From Paratinospora sagittata (lineage: Eukaryota; Streptophyta; Magnoliopsida; Ranunculales; Menispermaceae): 64,000 nucleotides of DNA. The notes below the pieces were generated by a model. The model was not told the origin of the DNA. It saw nothing but the letters and a program-made list of their open reading frames with translations, and made no database searches. This document shows positions 1-11,471 of this stretch, piece by piece (the first letter of the stretch is position 1; the number at the start of each line of letters is the position of its first letter). The position numbers and the translations under genes are program-made. The stretch covers positions 15,166,286-15,230,285 of the forward strand of contig CM069603.1 in the NCBI GenBank assembly GCA_035771175.1, read 5' to 3'.

Positions 1-1255
1 TTTTTATTCATTATTTTAGTTTATTAGTTATAATTTGATTTAATTTATGTTTAAGTGTGTTATTTACTTGCTTTGCTTTGTTTTGTAGGTGTTTGAAGGC
101 ATTAGTCATGACTTTGGATGATAAAACCATGTACAAGAAAATGCAAGGAGAGGCATAAAGAACCAAGTGAAGGACGAATGGAAAAAATGGTGAAAAATTG
201 CTTAGTCCCAAGAATGTGCGGAAAAGTTCCTCTCAGAGCGTCGCGGCGCTTCCGCATCACTGAAGAAGCCCACTCAGAGCGCCGCGGCACTGAGTGATGC
301 CCAAATTGCGGTTTTGGCAACTTGGGCGATTTTGAGAGAAAGATTCTTTCTAATTGAAATTGGACGACTTGGGAGGATATAAGATATCAAAAATTAGGGT
401 TTTCGGAAAAAAACACATTGGAGAAAAGAAGAAGACGGCTCGAAGACGAAGAATGTGAAGATTCAACCTTCTAGGAAGAAGATTCAAGTTCAAAGTTCTA
501 GAGTTTGATATTATGTTTACTTTAGAGTTTTTCTCCATGTTTTGTGTTTTCATCATTCAAAGTATGAACTAATTTATTGTTCTAGAGAGGAGATGGATCC
601 TAACCTGAACGTCATGGTTTAATTTTAGATTTAGCTTATTATTAATGAAATTTTCTTAGTATATTTATGATTCCATGCACTTAATGCTTCTGGTTTATTG
701 GCCACAAATCGAATGAACCTAGACTTTGAAGGCGACACTCGAGAGAGGGTTTTCTAGGTTGGATAAAGAGAATTATAACATGAAATAGTTGTAGAATAGA
801 GAGGTTTACAAGGTTTCATGAGGTTGTAGGAAAATCACGAAACTTAATCGGTTATTGAGAATTAGGGTTTTACCGAGAGATCGAATCTTGTTCTTGATGA
901 TACGTTCTAATTTGGAACTCCAGAGAGGGAATTAGAGACGTGCGGATTTTGACCTATAGACTGGGAAATTGATTTGGTAATAAGCGTGTCTAAGTTATAT
1001 GATTGAAGGTTAGGTGAAGTCAAGTCTCTAGATATTCTCATATATTTGGTATCTCTCATATTCTATTAGTTTGATTTGAATTTTAATTGCCTTTTAATTA
1101 TTGAAACTGTACCATTTGATTAGCTAGATAAAGTTAGAAATTAATGAAAACGGTATTTGGTGAGTGAAATAATCTCTGTGGATACGATAACCTGACTCAC
1201 TGTCGGTATATTATAACTTGACTATTCATACACTTGCGAATTAAAATTTAAAGCA
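1..1255 (+). repeat. Athila-like Ty3/gypsy LTR, left end outside window
   Basis: Non-coding, AT-rich sequence with no credible ORF. The right end (about 1160-1255) reads as the 3' end of a plant Athila/Tat-type LTR: ctctgtggatacgataacc, then cacttgcg and a terminal CA at 1254-1255. Two GC-rich motifs (cagagcgtcgcggcgct and cagagcgccgcggcact, 234-292) sit inside. It abuts a minus-strand ORF3 of family A exactly where other copies continue, so it inserted into that older element. The left end, and whether this is a solo LTR or half of a full element, cannot be seen. Clade assignment is inference from the 3' end. Confidence 0.6.
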
Positions 1256-1483
1256 AAAGAGATCCTGCCAGGATGAGGGGACTGGATTGTTTCGGGAAAT
1301 CTCGTTATGATATGGCCATACACACTCTGGTGATAGGGATCATTGCCGCTAAGGCAAGGGAGTTGGTGATGCAAATAAATTGTGGTTCGTTTCTGAACTT
1401 GAAGGAGTCTCCACTAGTTGCCAAGGAGGCTGTGGTGTGTATGGTTTATTACTCCCATAGGTGTTGTTTTTAGACATCTGCAT
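1256..1483 (-). pseudogene. ORF3 of A1, 5' part only
   Basis: Starts MQMSKNN just after the pol stop and continues in the frame shared with the other copies (motifs NHNLFASPTP, SLSPECVW, NNPVPSSWQDL). Two internal stops (CCTTAGCGG and CAATGATCC contexts) break it. It is cut at about 1256 by the Athila-like LTR, so the acidic C-terminal half is missing. Function unknown; see the A4 copy for the full frame. Confidence 0.6.
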
Positions 1484-1572
1484 GGTTATTTAAATGAAAC
1501 AATATATTAAGATATTATAAAGGAAGTTTCATAATTTCATTTATTAGTGAAATAGTACAATGTATCACATCA

Positions 1573-2866
1573 TCAATTATTACTAGAAAACAGTTCGAGG
1601 TATTGCTGTTTAATTGTTTCTTTTAGTTCCCAAGTTGCTTCCTCTACTCCATGGTGATCCTAGAGTACTTTTATAAATGGAATGCTACGTTGCCTCAGTT
1701 CTTGAGTTTTCCTATCCAGAATTAGTATCGCTCTTTCATGATATTTGTTTCCTTCTTCAACCCAGACCTCGACCAGAGGGACAATATGCGAAGGATCAGG
1801 ACGGTACTTTCGAAGCATGGATACATGGAAAATGTCACGAACTTTATACATGGATGAGGGAAAGGATAATTGATAGGCTAGTTTTGCCAATACGTTCGAC
1901 GATCTTAAATGGGCCGATATATCGTGGAGAGAGCTTTCCTTTGATCCCGAAGCGTTTAACACCTCTTGTAGGCTGAACTTTTAGAAAAACAAAGTTCCCC
2001 TTGTTAAATTCTATAGGCTGTCTCCGCTTGTCGGCATAGCTCTTCTGTTGACTTTGTGCTACACGAAGTCACTCTTTTACTAGTCTGATCTTCTCAGAAG
2101 TCTCTTGAACTAGTTCTGGCCCCAATTGCAATCAATCTGCCATGTCTAATCAGCATACTAGAGATCTGCAAGGGCGACCAAAGAGAACCTCATATGGTGC
2201 CATACCGATACTAGATTGATAGCTGTTGTTGTATGCAAACTCAGCCAAATGTAACTGTTTTTCCCATCCGTCATGAAAGTTCAATACGCAACATCGTAAC
2301 ATGTCCTCCAAGATTTGGATTAAACGCTCTAACTACCCGTCAGTCTGTGGGTGAAAAACTGTGCTCATGACAATCTTGAAACCCATTCAACTCTGAAAAC
2401 TTTGCCAAAATTTTGATGTGAATCGAGGGTCTCGATCAGAGACAATCGTGAGTGGTATGCCATGGAGGCGTACAATCTCTTTTTCATACAATTTCGGCTA
2501 GCTTGGCAGGGTTATCCGTGAACTTTATTAGTAAAAAGTGCGTAGACTTTGTAAGTCTGTCAATGATATCCCAAATTACATCTTGCCCTTTATTATTTCG
2601 AGGTAAGGCCGTAACAAAATCCATTGTTATGTTATCCCACTTCCATTCTCCAATAGGTAAAGGCTGGAGAAGTCCGGAAGGAAGTTTGCGTTCTGCCTTT
2701 ATTTGTTGGCAAACGAGACATTGAGCTACAAAGTCTGTAATAGCCTTCTTCATTCTAGAGAACCAGAATTGTCGATTAAACTCTTTGTACATTTTGTCTC
2801 CCCAGGATGCATAGCAAACCTCGAGCAATGCATTTCAGTGAGCACTTCTTTTCAAACTTCAGGATC
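1573..2866 (-). pseudogene. A1 integrase and chromodomain-like tail
   Basis: Encodes, in fragments, the HHCC zinc-binding region (CLVCQQIKAE around 2715), the catalytic core (TMDFVTALP) and the C-terminal part with IFHVSMLRKY, IQILDRKTQ-like and WELKETIKQQYLELF segments. The tail corresponds to the C-terminal chromodomain-like end of plant chromoviruses. Several frameshifts and stops divide it, so no active enzyme can be made. Integrase would insert the cDNA into host chromatin. The pol stop is at 1573-1575 and ORF3 follows about 90 bases later, as in the other copies. Confidence 0.75.
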
Positions 2867-4225
2867 GTTTTTGCGAACGAACAATATTGAAGCGCCCCAG
2901 GGTGATGAACTTTTTCTGAGGAAGCCAGTACTCTCCAATTCCTTCAGTTGTTTGTCTAACTCAACCAGCTCGACATTGAACATTTTGTATGGTGGAAATG
3001 AGATGGGTTCACTCCCTGGTATGAGTTTGATCTCAAAATCAAATTCTCGAACTGGAGGTTGACCAGAAAGGTCATTTAAAAAAACCGTTGGGAATTTAGA
3101 TATGACCAGGACATCATGTACTTCAAGAGGGTATAGTGATGATGATTCATTGTCATCACCAAGGGATAGGGCTCAAAGTTGTGCCTTGAGGAGTGCGACA
3201 GTCAAGTTGTGTATCCATTTTTGGGTTCCCTGAATTTTGACAAAACTCCCCAGTGGGCAAGGTTAACTGAACTTGCTCCTTCAAACAATCAATTTTCGCA
3301 TTCAGTGGTGCTAACTAGTCCATACCGAGGATGATGTCGAAGTTCACATCTAGAACATTTCATTTTCACGTCAGTACTCGATCCTGTTGGTGTTGAGACA
3401 TAGATTGTGATGTCTGTGGGTTCAGGTTGCAACCCCAAATGTCTTACCAATACAGAAGATATAAAGGAGTGCGTAGAACCCAAATCAAACAAAACATTCA
3501 CCATTGTATTGAACAAAGAAAATGTACCTTCCACTACATTGTTGTCTGGAAGGGGTTGTTGAGCGATGACATACACTCTACCTTGTTGCCTTTGCCCCTG
3601 GTTCTATTGGTTCTGTCTGGGTTGACCATTAGCAGCAGGTGAGGCTTATTGGATTGGGAGCACAGGAACTGGCTACTGCGATTGTGGAGGGTGGGGACAG
3701 AGGCTTTTTACATGGCCCTGCTAGCCGCAGTTGTAACAAGTCAGCCTCTGATGTTGAGGCGTTTGTTACCGGTTATGTTAGCCTTGCTGATTGCGATGTT
3801 ACTGGTCACCACCTCTGCCATTTCCATTGCGGCGACCACCCCTGCCCTTGCAGCAACAACCCCTGCCCTTGCGGCCTCCTCTGTTATGATTATGAAAACC
3901 CTATTGACCAGGGTTAGAAGTTTTAGCAGCAGGTGCAGTGGCCTCATGTTTTTGCAAGCGGCCTGGGAGGGCTGGGTTTGAATTCAGGTAGGGCTTTTTC
4001 ATGTTGCCCTGCTGAGTGCCCTGATGGAAAAAATTGCAGCCCATTTTCCCTATTTTCCCTTTGTTCTTGTTCAATCTTCTCCTGCTCTTAGTTCATGGCC
4101 ATATTCACAAGTTCCCTAAAGTTCTTCAGCTCTAAGAAAGCCAGGGCAAAAAAAATGTCAGGTCGGAGACCATTGAAGAATTTCTCAGTCTTGTCTCACT
4201 TTGTAGAGATTGTGGAGAGAGAGAA
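2867..4225 (-). pseudogene. A1 gag C-terminus, protease and RT start
   Basis: Reading leftwards: gag C-terminal Gln/Gly-rich part with a remnant CCHC knuckle (about 3700-3740), a retropepsin-like domain (NTMVNVLFDLGSTHSFIS, about 3400-3500) and the first part of RT (EFDFEIKLIPG to LFVRK region, 2870-3060). The protease signature is DLG instead of DSG or DTG, so the active site is changed next to the catalytic Asp. The RT palm is deleted. Gag resumes on the other side of the copia solo LTR at 6262. Confidence 0.7.
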
Positions 4226-6261
4226 TGTTAAACCAATTATCCTCACGTCCCTTACAAATAATATGCCCCTAATATGAAATATATTTTGATGATTACAAAC
4301 CACATTCTGTCTATGATATTACTGCACATATGGCCTATCTAATCTTACTTGAAGGTTTCAAAGAATCAATGATGCATGGCTAACGTATTAAAGATCTTCT
4401 TGTAGACCATGATCATTTGAAGATGTTTGGTTGTATGATTAGATTATGATAGGTTGTAGGACCTTCTATGTCATATGATTCAGCGATATGTATGCCTACA
4501 TGTTTTAATCGATCGTTTGCATATTCGATTTAATCCAGTTACATTATGTTTTATCGAGCTTTAATCGAGAAATAAAAAACTGCTTTTATAAATCCTTTCA
4601 GGATACTAATGTTTTAAGCAGCGCCCTCCTGGACTTGATGAGTCAGGACGCTGATAAAATATTAGGACGCTCAAGTTGAATTGAACTGATTAATAAGGAC
4701 GCTTACTTGTAAGTGGCGACCTTTCTTTATCAACCTTTGAGAATGTCAAGACGTTGACTCAGTTTCAGCTTGCTGAAAGTTCTTTCTGTTTTCAAGTGAT
4801 TTCTATCTTCAAGGACGCTGATAGTTATAAGTTGAATAAATTATCAAGACGCTACTTGTGTAGGAGCGCCCTCATCTTTAGAATCAACTTAATAACCCTT
4901 AGGATGCTTATTGTCCTTCAGCATACTCAACATTGTTTTAAAACTGATTTTAAATTTTAGGACGCTAACTCTTGAGTAGCGCCCTCATGTGTTTAGCGTT
5001 TTAAAACAAAGTAGGACGCTAACTGCGAAGTAGCACACTCATGTTTTGAGTCGTTTAAATCCTCAAAGTAAGTCAGAATGCTTACAACTTAGTAGCGCCC
5101 TCACTTCAATGTTCAGCTGGACGCTTATGCTTCATGAGCGCCCTCAAGGAACAAAATGACAAAAGTTGATATTATGTGCAGCGACGCTAATTCAACAAAT
5201 GTTACTGTTCTGACAAAAACACCATTTCTGTTACTTTTTATAAAACTGTATGAAAACTTTTCAGAATCGTACAACAACTTTTTCAGAACTTTTTGAACGT
5301 TCTAAAAACATGTCAGAACATTCTCTTTTCATGAAAGGATCAGACGATTCAGGTGCTATCGCCGTAATGTGCATTGAGATTAATCGATTCATTTCTGGAA
5401 AGAAAGTATACGTTGTATTTGAAATAACCTAGAGCGCCAAAATCATCAAGTCCATTGCATTTATGTTATTCATATATATATGTACTGCCTTAGAGCAGAA
5501 AAACAACTAAGGATATACGAAAACTGATATTCATTCAAAACATATTTACAGTTTTCATTTGCACCAAAACACTGTTTGAAAGTTAGTCGTCTTTCACTTG
5601 TGCTTGATCCTACGATCTTTTGAAAGAAAAACTCCCAGTCTTCTGGATTGATTGAACGTCATCTTCATTATTTTGACGACCCATTGAAGAAGACAAAAAC
5701 TCTTTGAACCAGTTTTCAGCGTAAACTTCACTATACATATCTTGGTGAATTTGTGATCACAGAAGGTTCAATCAAAAGCTTTGTAAGTATCACTTTGATA
5801 TTAAGTAAAAGGAATCATATCTTATCTTGTATCAAATTTATAGTGACTAGTTAGTCACTGGGCAAGAGCAAGTGTTGCTCGAAGTTGTAACGGTCATCTC
5901 ACACCCAGAAATTGAGAAACGGTCATCTCACACTCGAAAGCTGAGAAACAATCTTCTCACACCTGTTAGCTGAGAAATGGTAGTTCTCACACCCGTAAGT
6001 TGATAAAGTGTGCCGGTTTGATCTTCACCCGTAAGAAGGTCTATAGTGGAGTTTGAACAAATCCTAACTGAGGAGGTTAGGTAGTAGATGTAGGCGCGAC
6101 CGAACCACTATAAATCTTGTTTGTATTATCTCATTTACATTTGCTGTATTTGATTGCTATACTTTGTTTAATATGCTTTCATTATTCTGCACAATTTTAA
6201 GAAAGGTAAAAATCTGCTAAGTGTCCAATTCACCCCCCTCTTGGACATATCTGGGCCAACA
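4226..6261 (+). repeat. Solo LTR of a Ty1/copia SIRE/Maximus-type element, copy 1
   Basis: Starts TGTTAAACC and ends GGGCCAACA. The 5-bp target duplication gagaa lies at 4221-4225 and 6262-6266, and A1 gag reads across the site once the insert is removed. The 3' end caattcacccccctcttgg is the hallmark of SIRE-type copia LTRs. No PBS, gag or pol follows, so it is a solo LTR of 2036 bp. It holds a dispersed array of AGGACGCT...AGCGCCCT units (about 4618-5200) and four copies of a roughly 30-bp repeat (about 5888-6005). It has no coding capacity. Confidence 0.88.
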
Positions 6262-6918
6262 GAGAAGACTGATAATTCTTTGAACTTTGCAGCATATTCA
6301 CAAACCGTCATGCTGCCCTAACAGAGCCTTGCAAACTCCTGGCGTTTTTTCCTCTTCATCAACGAATGATGATTCGAATTTTATCCAAGTCATACTTGGC
6401 ACATTGACCCTTGGGTCCTCCTTCACTGTTTTCCACCAAAGATTAGCTCCACCAACAAGTTGGCAAGAAGCTAGAGGATTTCTTTTGTCACTGCTGACGC
6501 CCATAGCCTCAAGAGCCTTTTTAGACTCGTCCAGCCATTTCTTAACCTCATCAGCGTTTGGGGTGCTCGAAAAAGTGATGAGCTGGAGCCTTTTGTATTT
6601 TGTGATATGATCGATTTGGCAGTCTGAATCAGATCTGACAGGTGTCTAAATGGTGATCACCTGATTAGTCGTTGTTTCACAAATGACCATTTGTACAGTA
6701 GCCTTCATTGCCTCAATGAATCCGATGAAAAAGTGTTCCATGCCCGGAGCCATGGTGAAGGGTGTAGGTTGAGGTGGCACTGCTTGTCCAGAAGTGGTTG
6801 CAGTGTCCTATGTGGCCTACTCCGTCCTTGGAAGCGGCGGTTCCTAATTCAATGTCTCAGGAGGTTCCTCCTCTATTGGACGAACAGTGCGTGGCCTTCC
6901 TCTTCTTCTGGTTTGCAT
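6262..6918 (-). pseudogene. A1 gag N-terminal half
   Basis: Begins MQTRRRGRPRTV at 6918, as in the other copies. It carries the capsid-type segment of plant Ty3/gypsy gag: ITKYKRLQ, W-LDESKKALEAMGV, LVGGANLWWKTVKEDPRV and TWIKFESSF. Stops at CAG-type codons (for example before ATSD and EPPL motifs) and a frame change near KTPGVCK inactivate it. Gag would form the virus-like particle in the cytoplasm. The 3' continuation is beyond the solo LTR, at 4225 and lower. Confidence 0.72.
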
Positions 6919-7011
6919 TTTCTCACTGGCAAGAAAAAAGTAGAACTCTTCTTTTAGGAATTTTTTCTCATGACATGTAGCCAAGTATAGTGATATGATA
7001 TTCTCAGCAAT

Positions 7012-7119
7012 TCATAGATTTAAGAGTTCTGCAAATATAAAACCACCTATTTTTCTAGGTATGGTGTAAGGTTTTGGTGAGGAATCAAAGAATCTTATAT
7101 GCCTCATATGTTTGGCCAT
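7012..7119 (-). CDS. Leader ORF upstream of gag (A1)
   Basis: A 35-codon frame starting MAKHMRHIRFFDSS and containing YTIPRKIGGFIF, ending about 90 bases before the gag ATG. The first dozen codons recur in A2, A3 and A5 at the same place. In A2 the frame is open through to the gag ATG, while A3 and A5 stop early after a 1-base difference. It may be a gag N-terminal extension, an upstream ORF or simply leader RNA. No known domain recognised. Confidence 0.35.
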   Translation of the reverse strand: MAKHMRHIRFFDSSPKPYTIPRKIGGFIFAELLNL

Positions 7120-7146
7120 GGATAAAAAAAAACAAGGTTAGAGTAT

Positions 7147-7154
7147 TTATATAA
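7147..7154 (-). promoter_or_regulatory. TATATAAA box between ORF1 and gag (A1)
   Basis: The minus strand reads TATATAAA 28 bases upstream of the MAKH start. The same box is found 22-30 bases upstream of that ATG in A2, A3 and A5. It could be an internal promoter for gag-pol; transcript evidence would be needed. Confidence 0.35.
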
Positions 7155-7316
7155 TAAGTATAAATTGTGAAAGTATTTCAAATATTTTGGTTCTAATTTT
7201 TTGAACGTACATACCTCTTTGAAATCCGTATGAGTCATAGAGATTCTAAGATTCTATCGCATTCTTATGTGTTGAAACTCTTTTTCTTTGTCGTTTTGAT
7301 TATTATCCAAATTTGT

Positions 7317-7580
7317 GTGTCCCATACGACATGAATTTAGTAATAAAGGGTTCAACCAAGTTAAGTTGTATGAATACGGTCTCTACAAAACATCGGCTGG
7401 AGAGGAGTTCACTAATAGTATCATCCAAGTTTACTCGTCCCATACCGTGCAAACTTAGTGATAATGTTAGTGATTCAACTTTTCCCAGATGTTTTGCTGC
7501 ACAAGGTCGTGGGTTTTCTTACTTCCACATTTTATTTGGTATCTTTCAATTTTGTTGTCCCATACGACTCCAAAGTTAGT
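7317..7580 (-). other. Triple GTATGGGAC repeat module (A1)
   Basis: Non-coding spacer between ORF1 and the leader. Three units, seen on the plus strand as gtcccatac at 7319-7327, 7437-7445 and 7557-7565, each followed by an (A)CAAA(G)TTTAG-like arm. The same three units occur in A2, A3 and A5. See the finding on this module. Confidence 0.5.
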
Positions 7581-7643
7581 GATACAAAAAAAAAATGGTT
7601 GTAAGTCAGCCCACCAAACATTGTCTCAAACAAAATATCTCAT

Positions 7644-9145
7644 TCATAATTTTTTTTTTACAATGCCAGTAATTTTCTTAATTTCCCTGCCTAATATTCC
7701 GCCTAGTTCGCCTACTATTGGCTGAGGGGCGTTTTGTCATTCTTCTAACGTTTGCATACGATTCATCAAAACTCTATACCCGTCACGCATTTCAACAACA
7801 CAAGACATCATAAATTATAACGGGTCATTTGGGTTAGCTGGTTGTCCCCTCGGGAGAGGGTTGGCTATAGGCATTATGAAAAAATGTTGACAGGATAGTT
7901 GACCCATTGGTGGAGGGTAGTTGGTTTGATTATATGAGGTTTTCCTAACTGGGGCTTCTTGGAAGGTTGGATTTACTTGAGTTGGAAAGTCTTGAAAAAG
8001 TGGACTCATCGGGGTATCCTGTCTTCCGAAGTTCAGTTCTGCCCAATTTTGAGGTGGTTGGTTCACAGGGAATTGTGGAGTCGGCTGGTAGGGTACCTCA
8101 GGAGTTGGAAATCCTTGAGCGTCGTATTGCCTTGGGCCAGTAGGTTCCAGAAAGGTGAATTTACTGGAACTCCTTGTCCATTTTGATTTGGCAGGGGTTG
8201 CTCAAAGTTTCCTTTTGGGTTCCCAAAGATTTCTTCCTCCGTGACCCATTGATGATTGGGTTGTTCATTGTTTAGGTCTGTGTTCTTTTCAGTCCTCTGA
8301 CTTGCTTCTTCATTTGGTGCTCCTCTAGTAAGAATCTTGCACCGACTTTTTCGTCGACTACACTCTGTGTTATCACTAGCTCTTTCACTGATTTCTATTG
8401 AAGTGGCGCCAAATAATTTCTCAAAGGTGCTAAGGTTTGCCTCGGCTAGCAGCTTCATGATTAAAGCTCCATAGCCGAAGTATTCTTTTTTTGTAAGATT
8501 TTGGGTTACTTTGGCCATATGTTGAATGATGATGTGAGGTAGAGAGATGAAGATTTCCTTGTCTATGCAGTAAATGACAAGGAGTTGAGCCCTAGACATT
8601 GTACTTCAACTCACCACTTTAGGCAGGATGTTAGCGACCACAACCTTCCTAAGGCCTGCAAGGGTTGGTTTTAAGAGATAATTTGGGAGGCGAGCGTATG
8701 CCTTTTTGGTGTACACCTTTCGGGTAAGGGAGTTGAATAGTTGTTCCTTTGATTCATCGATCTCTACAATAGTCTGGGGTCCATGTGGATCAATGATCTT
8801 GTTTCCAATTGGGATTTCCATCAGTCGAGAAATAGTTTCGACGCTAATAGAAATTTTTACTCCCCTAATCAGTGTCTCTAAGATAGGGCTAATTCCTTCC
8901 TCCTGGAGTCCCATAATATTCATGTTGTCGTAAAACGACCTTACCAAGTTGAGGGAGACAAAACCCTCAACATTTGTTATGTTCAGCTACTCTAGCTTTG
9001 CGAGTTTGTTGTGAAGGAAATGACGGAGGCGAGGATTCTTCATGTCGATATTCCTCATTAACACAACTTTCCGTTTGTGAAGTTCCGTAAGTCTTGTGAA
9101 AACTTGTTCCTGACTACTGGAAGTCGTTTATTTATTAGAGGCCAT
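7644..9145 (-). pseudogene. ORF1 of A1 (extra ORF upstream of gag)
   Basis: Starts MASNK and then a TAA stop, but the frame continues in step with the other copies. N-terminal globular part: LNITNVEGFVSLNLVRSFYDNM-type segment, then IRGVKISISVETISRLMEIPIG. Middle: SRAQLLVIYCIDKEIFISLPHII and TKKEYFGYGALIMK. C-terminal: a Pro/Gln-rich stretch (MSPLFQDFPTQ, YNQTNYPPPMGQ) and a short helix (VVEMRDGYRVLMNRMQ). The N-terminal pattern resembles the putative plant transposon protein domain (Pfam Transposase_32 as I recall it). Function unknown. Broken by stops and indels. It lies 3' of the PBS and ahead of gag, same strand. Confidence 0.65.
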
Positions 9146-9353
9146 TATCTTGTTAAAAAGAAGATATTGTGAAGTACACAAAACTATATTCCTAAAGTTT
9201 TTAAGATTTATGTTTTGTCTGTTGGACAATATTTTCTATTTTCCTCTTGATGTTTATGTCATCATTTCATCTAAAATTTTCATTAGCAACAAATTATATA
9301 TATAATATTTTTCTTCTCTTAAGGAGTAGCTTTGGGCAGGCCGTAGACCTTTC

Positions 9354-9365
9354 TCTCTGATACCA
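9354..9365 (-). other. Primer-binding site of A1
   Basis: The minus strand reads TGGTATCAGAGA, complementary to the 3' end of plant initiator tRNA-Met apart from the last base. It sits five bases inside the LTR edge. Confidence 0.7.
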
Positions 9366-9370
9366 TTTAA

Positions 9371-9571
9371 AGTCACACCCTGCCCAGACGTAGACCTTTC
9401 TAGAGCAACAAGCTGCCTCCCGTTCACTATTTAAAGTTACTGAAGACAAGACTAAGTTTGGTTGAGTCAAATTGACCACTAATTTGTCGTAGTAACAGTG
9501 TAATACACAGACTCCAAAAATTAAGGCATAACTATGATATACATGAACATTATATGTAATAATGCAATATA
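9371..9571 (-). repeat. 5' LTR of A1, inner part
   Basis: Opens (a)gtcacaccctgcccagacg, the rc of the family-A LTR 3' end, then jumps over about 800 bases present in other copies to the segment starting agacctttctagagcaac. It stops at 9571 where A2 inserted and resumes at 27477. The 5-bp duplication is gtgta at 27477-27481 and atata at 9567-9571; the two differences are both G to A. Confidence 0.72.
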
Positions 9572-10914
9572 TGTCACACCCTGCTCGGAAGCGCCTAAAC
9601 CTGCGGAACACTCTCAGGCGGGGCGCGAATGCATTATAACAGTTACCGAGTCCGCAGGTACACAATTGAGTACAAATATGATTTTATTAATTTCAAAATG
9701 TATTTTTGTACAAAATGTAATTGAGGAAACATCCTCCCAAAATCTCCCTAATAAATAAGCAATGGATACAAAATGAGGGCCCAAACCCCTCCACCCAATC
9801 CACCATAGACTCCTGTAAAAATTACTAAAAATGGGGTGAGCTATTGCCCAGTGGGTAAAATAGTTCGTGAATAAGACAATTAATACAGAAAACTACATAA
9901 TCAAACATCACATATGCACAACATAGCATCATAAACAGTACAACGTGGCTTAACAAGAATGTATGCATAACATCGTCTCGTAATGGTTCTATGATCGTTC
10001 ATCGCCCCGGGTTCACGTACAGATGTCAATCCCCAGGTAATTCTGGGTTCACATTGTAAATTCCTCCGCAGGGGAAACATCGATAATAGTGAGCATTGCT
10101 CCAATAACTATTCCATAGATCACAAACCACTTATGTCCCTAGGTGGTTCTTATTTAATGTATGATGACTATGCATGTGCGGGTCCGATCTTTTCCTAATT
10201 TTTGACAAGATTTAGCAGTGTCCGGTGATGCTTACTAGAGTCAACATCACCGCGTGCATTGTTAGGATGTCCAGTACTACTTATACAAGCAGATGGCTTT
10301 CAATGGGACCAACCAGACCAGTCCCTAGGTCGAGAGGTGGGACACAAGGTCCACTTGGATACTACGTCTTCTAGGGCAGTAAGCTGCCACCTGTTCACTA
10401 TTGAAAGTTACTGAGGACAAGACTGAATTTGGTTGGGTCAAATTGACCACTAATCCGACGTAGTAACAGTGTAATACATGGATTCTAAATATAAAGACAT
10501 AAGTATGACAAGTATGAACATTATATACAATAATGCAGGGTAAGTGAATAATAGACATAATGATAAATGAATGAAAACTTTAATAAAAGTCATAAGAAAC
10601 GCAAACCTATGTTTCGCTCCCCACCTTCAGACAAAACTTCTTTCAAAAAATGGCACTCTTCCCGAGCAGAACCGTTTCGCACAGCAAGGAGTGCCTCTAA
10701 GATAGAGTCTCAAAAAGAGAGGGAGAGAGTTTCCAAAGATAGAGAGAGAGTATCTAGAAGAGGGAGAGAGAGTGAGGAGGAGTGGTGTGAGAAATGAGGG
10801 GGGAGGGGTTTTTTTATAAAAAAAGACATGCCCAAAGCTTTGCGCACGTCGCTTGAACGTCCTGATTTTTATTTTTATTTATTTATTTCTTTCGTGTAAA
10901 GTAGGGGTATTACA
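9572..10914 (-). repeat. 3' LTR of A2
   Basis: Full family-A LTR in minus orientation: tgtcacaccctgctcgg at 9572 and ggggtattaca at 10914. No coding content. The U3 end shows GA-rich runs (10706-10790) and a ttttataaa TATA-like box near 10812. A single unit of the LTR's roughly 70-bp internal repeat is present (about 9995-10080). Directly followed by the polypurine tract. Confidence 0.85.
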
Positions 10915-10931
10915 CTCTACCCCACTTAAAA
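10915..10931 (-). other. Polypurine tract of A2
   Basis: The minus strand reads TTTTAAGTGGGGTAGAG immediately before the 3' LTR. It corresponds to the G-rich tracts ending GGGGTAGAG in A3 and A4, the primer site for plus-strand synthesis. Confidence 0.7.
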
Positions 10932-10950
10932 GAATTTTTCCCTCAAAATT

Positions 10951-11471
10951 TCAGTCCATGTAGTGATGATTGTTGTCTTCGTGAGATTCACCGCCTTCGT
11001 CATCATTCCCAAGATCAGGGTATTGTTACTAAGGTCCCTAAATTATATTGTGGTCGGTGGAATCCTCAACATCATCAAACTATGAAGAGCAAATGGAATC
11101 GGATTCGTCCGCAAAAGGTTCCGACATTTGCCTGACAGATGGTGGTGTAGGGCACTGCAAGTTGCAACATTTCAGAGGAGGTAGGTTGAGCGACGGAATG
11201 CTTTTTCATACAGTTGCCCGAATTTGACCACCTAGCAATATGGTAGGAGATCCTGCCAGGATGAGGGCATTGGATTGTTTCTGGCAATTTTGTTACGATA
11301 TAGCCATACACATTCAGACGATAGGGATCGTTGCCGCTGGGGCGAGGGAGTTGGTGACGCAAAGAAATTGTGGTTTGCTTCAGAACTTGAAGGAGTTTCC
11401 ACTGGTTGCCAAGCAGGCCATGACGTGTGTGGTTCATTACTCTTATCGGTGTTGTTTTCAGACATCTGCAT
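10951..11471 (-). pseudogene. ORF3 of A2 (extra ORF downstream of pol)
   Basis: Begins MQMSENNTDKSNE at 11471 and ends HHYMD then TGA at 10951, 20 bases before the polypurine tract. N-terminal half is Ser/Pro and Trp rich (SWPAWQPVETPS, SPTPSPQRQRSLS). C-terminal half keeps PSVRQMSEP, DESDSICSS, FDDVEDST and YPDLGNDDE. A 1-base deletion after WQDLLP shifts the frame and several TAG/TAA codons interrupt it. Both halves match the A4 copy residue for residue in frame. No signal peptide or membrane segment is visible, so it does not look like an envelope gene. Confidence 0.6.
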
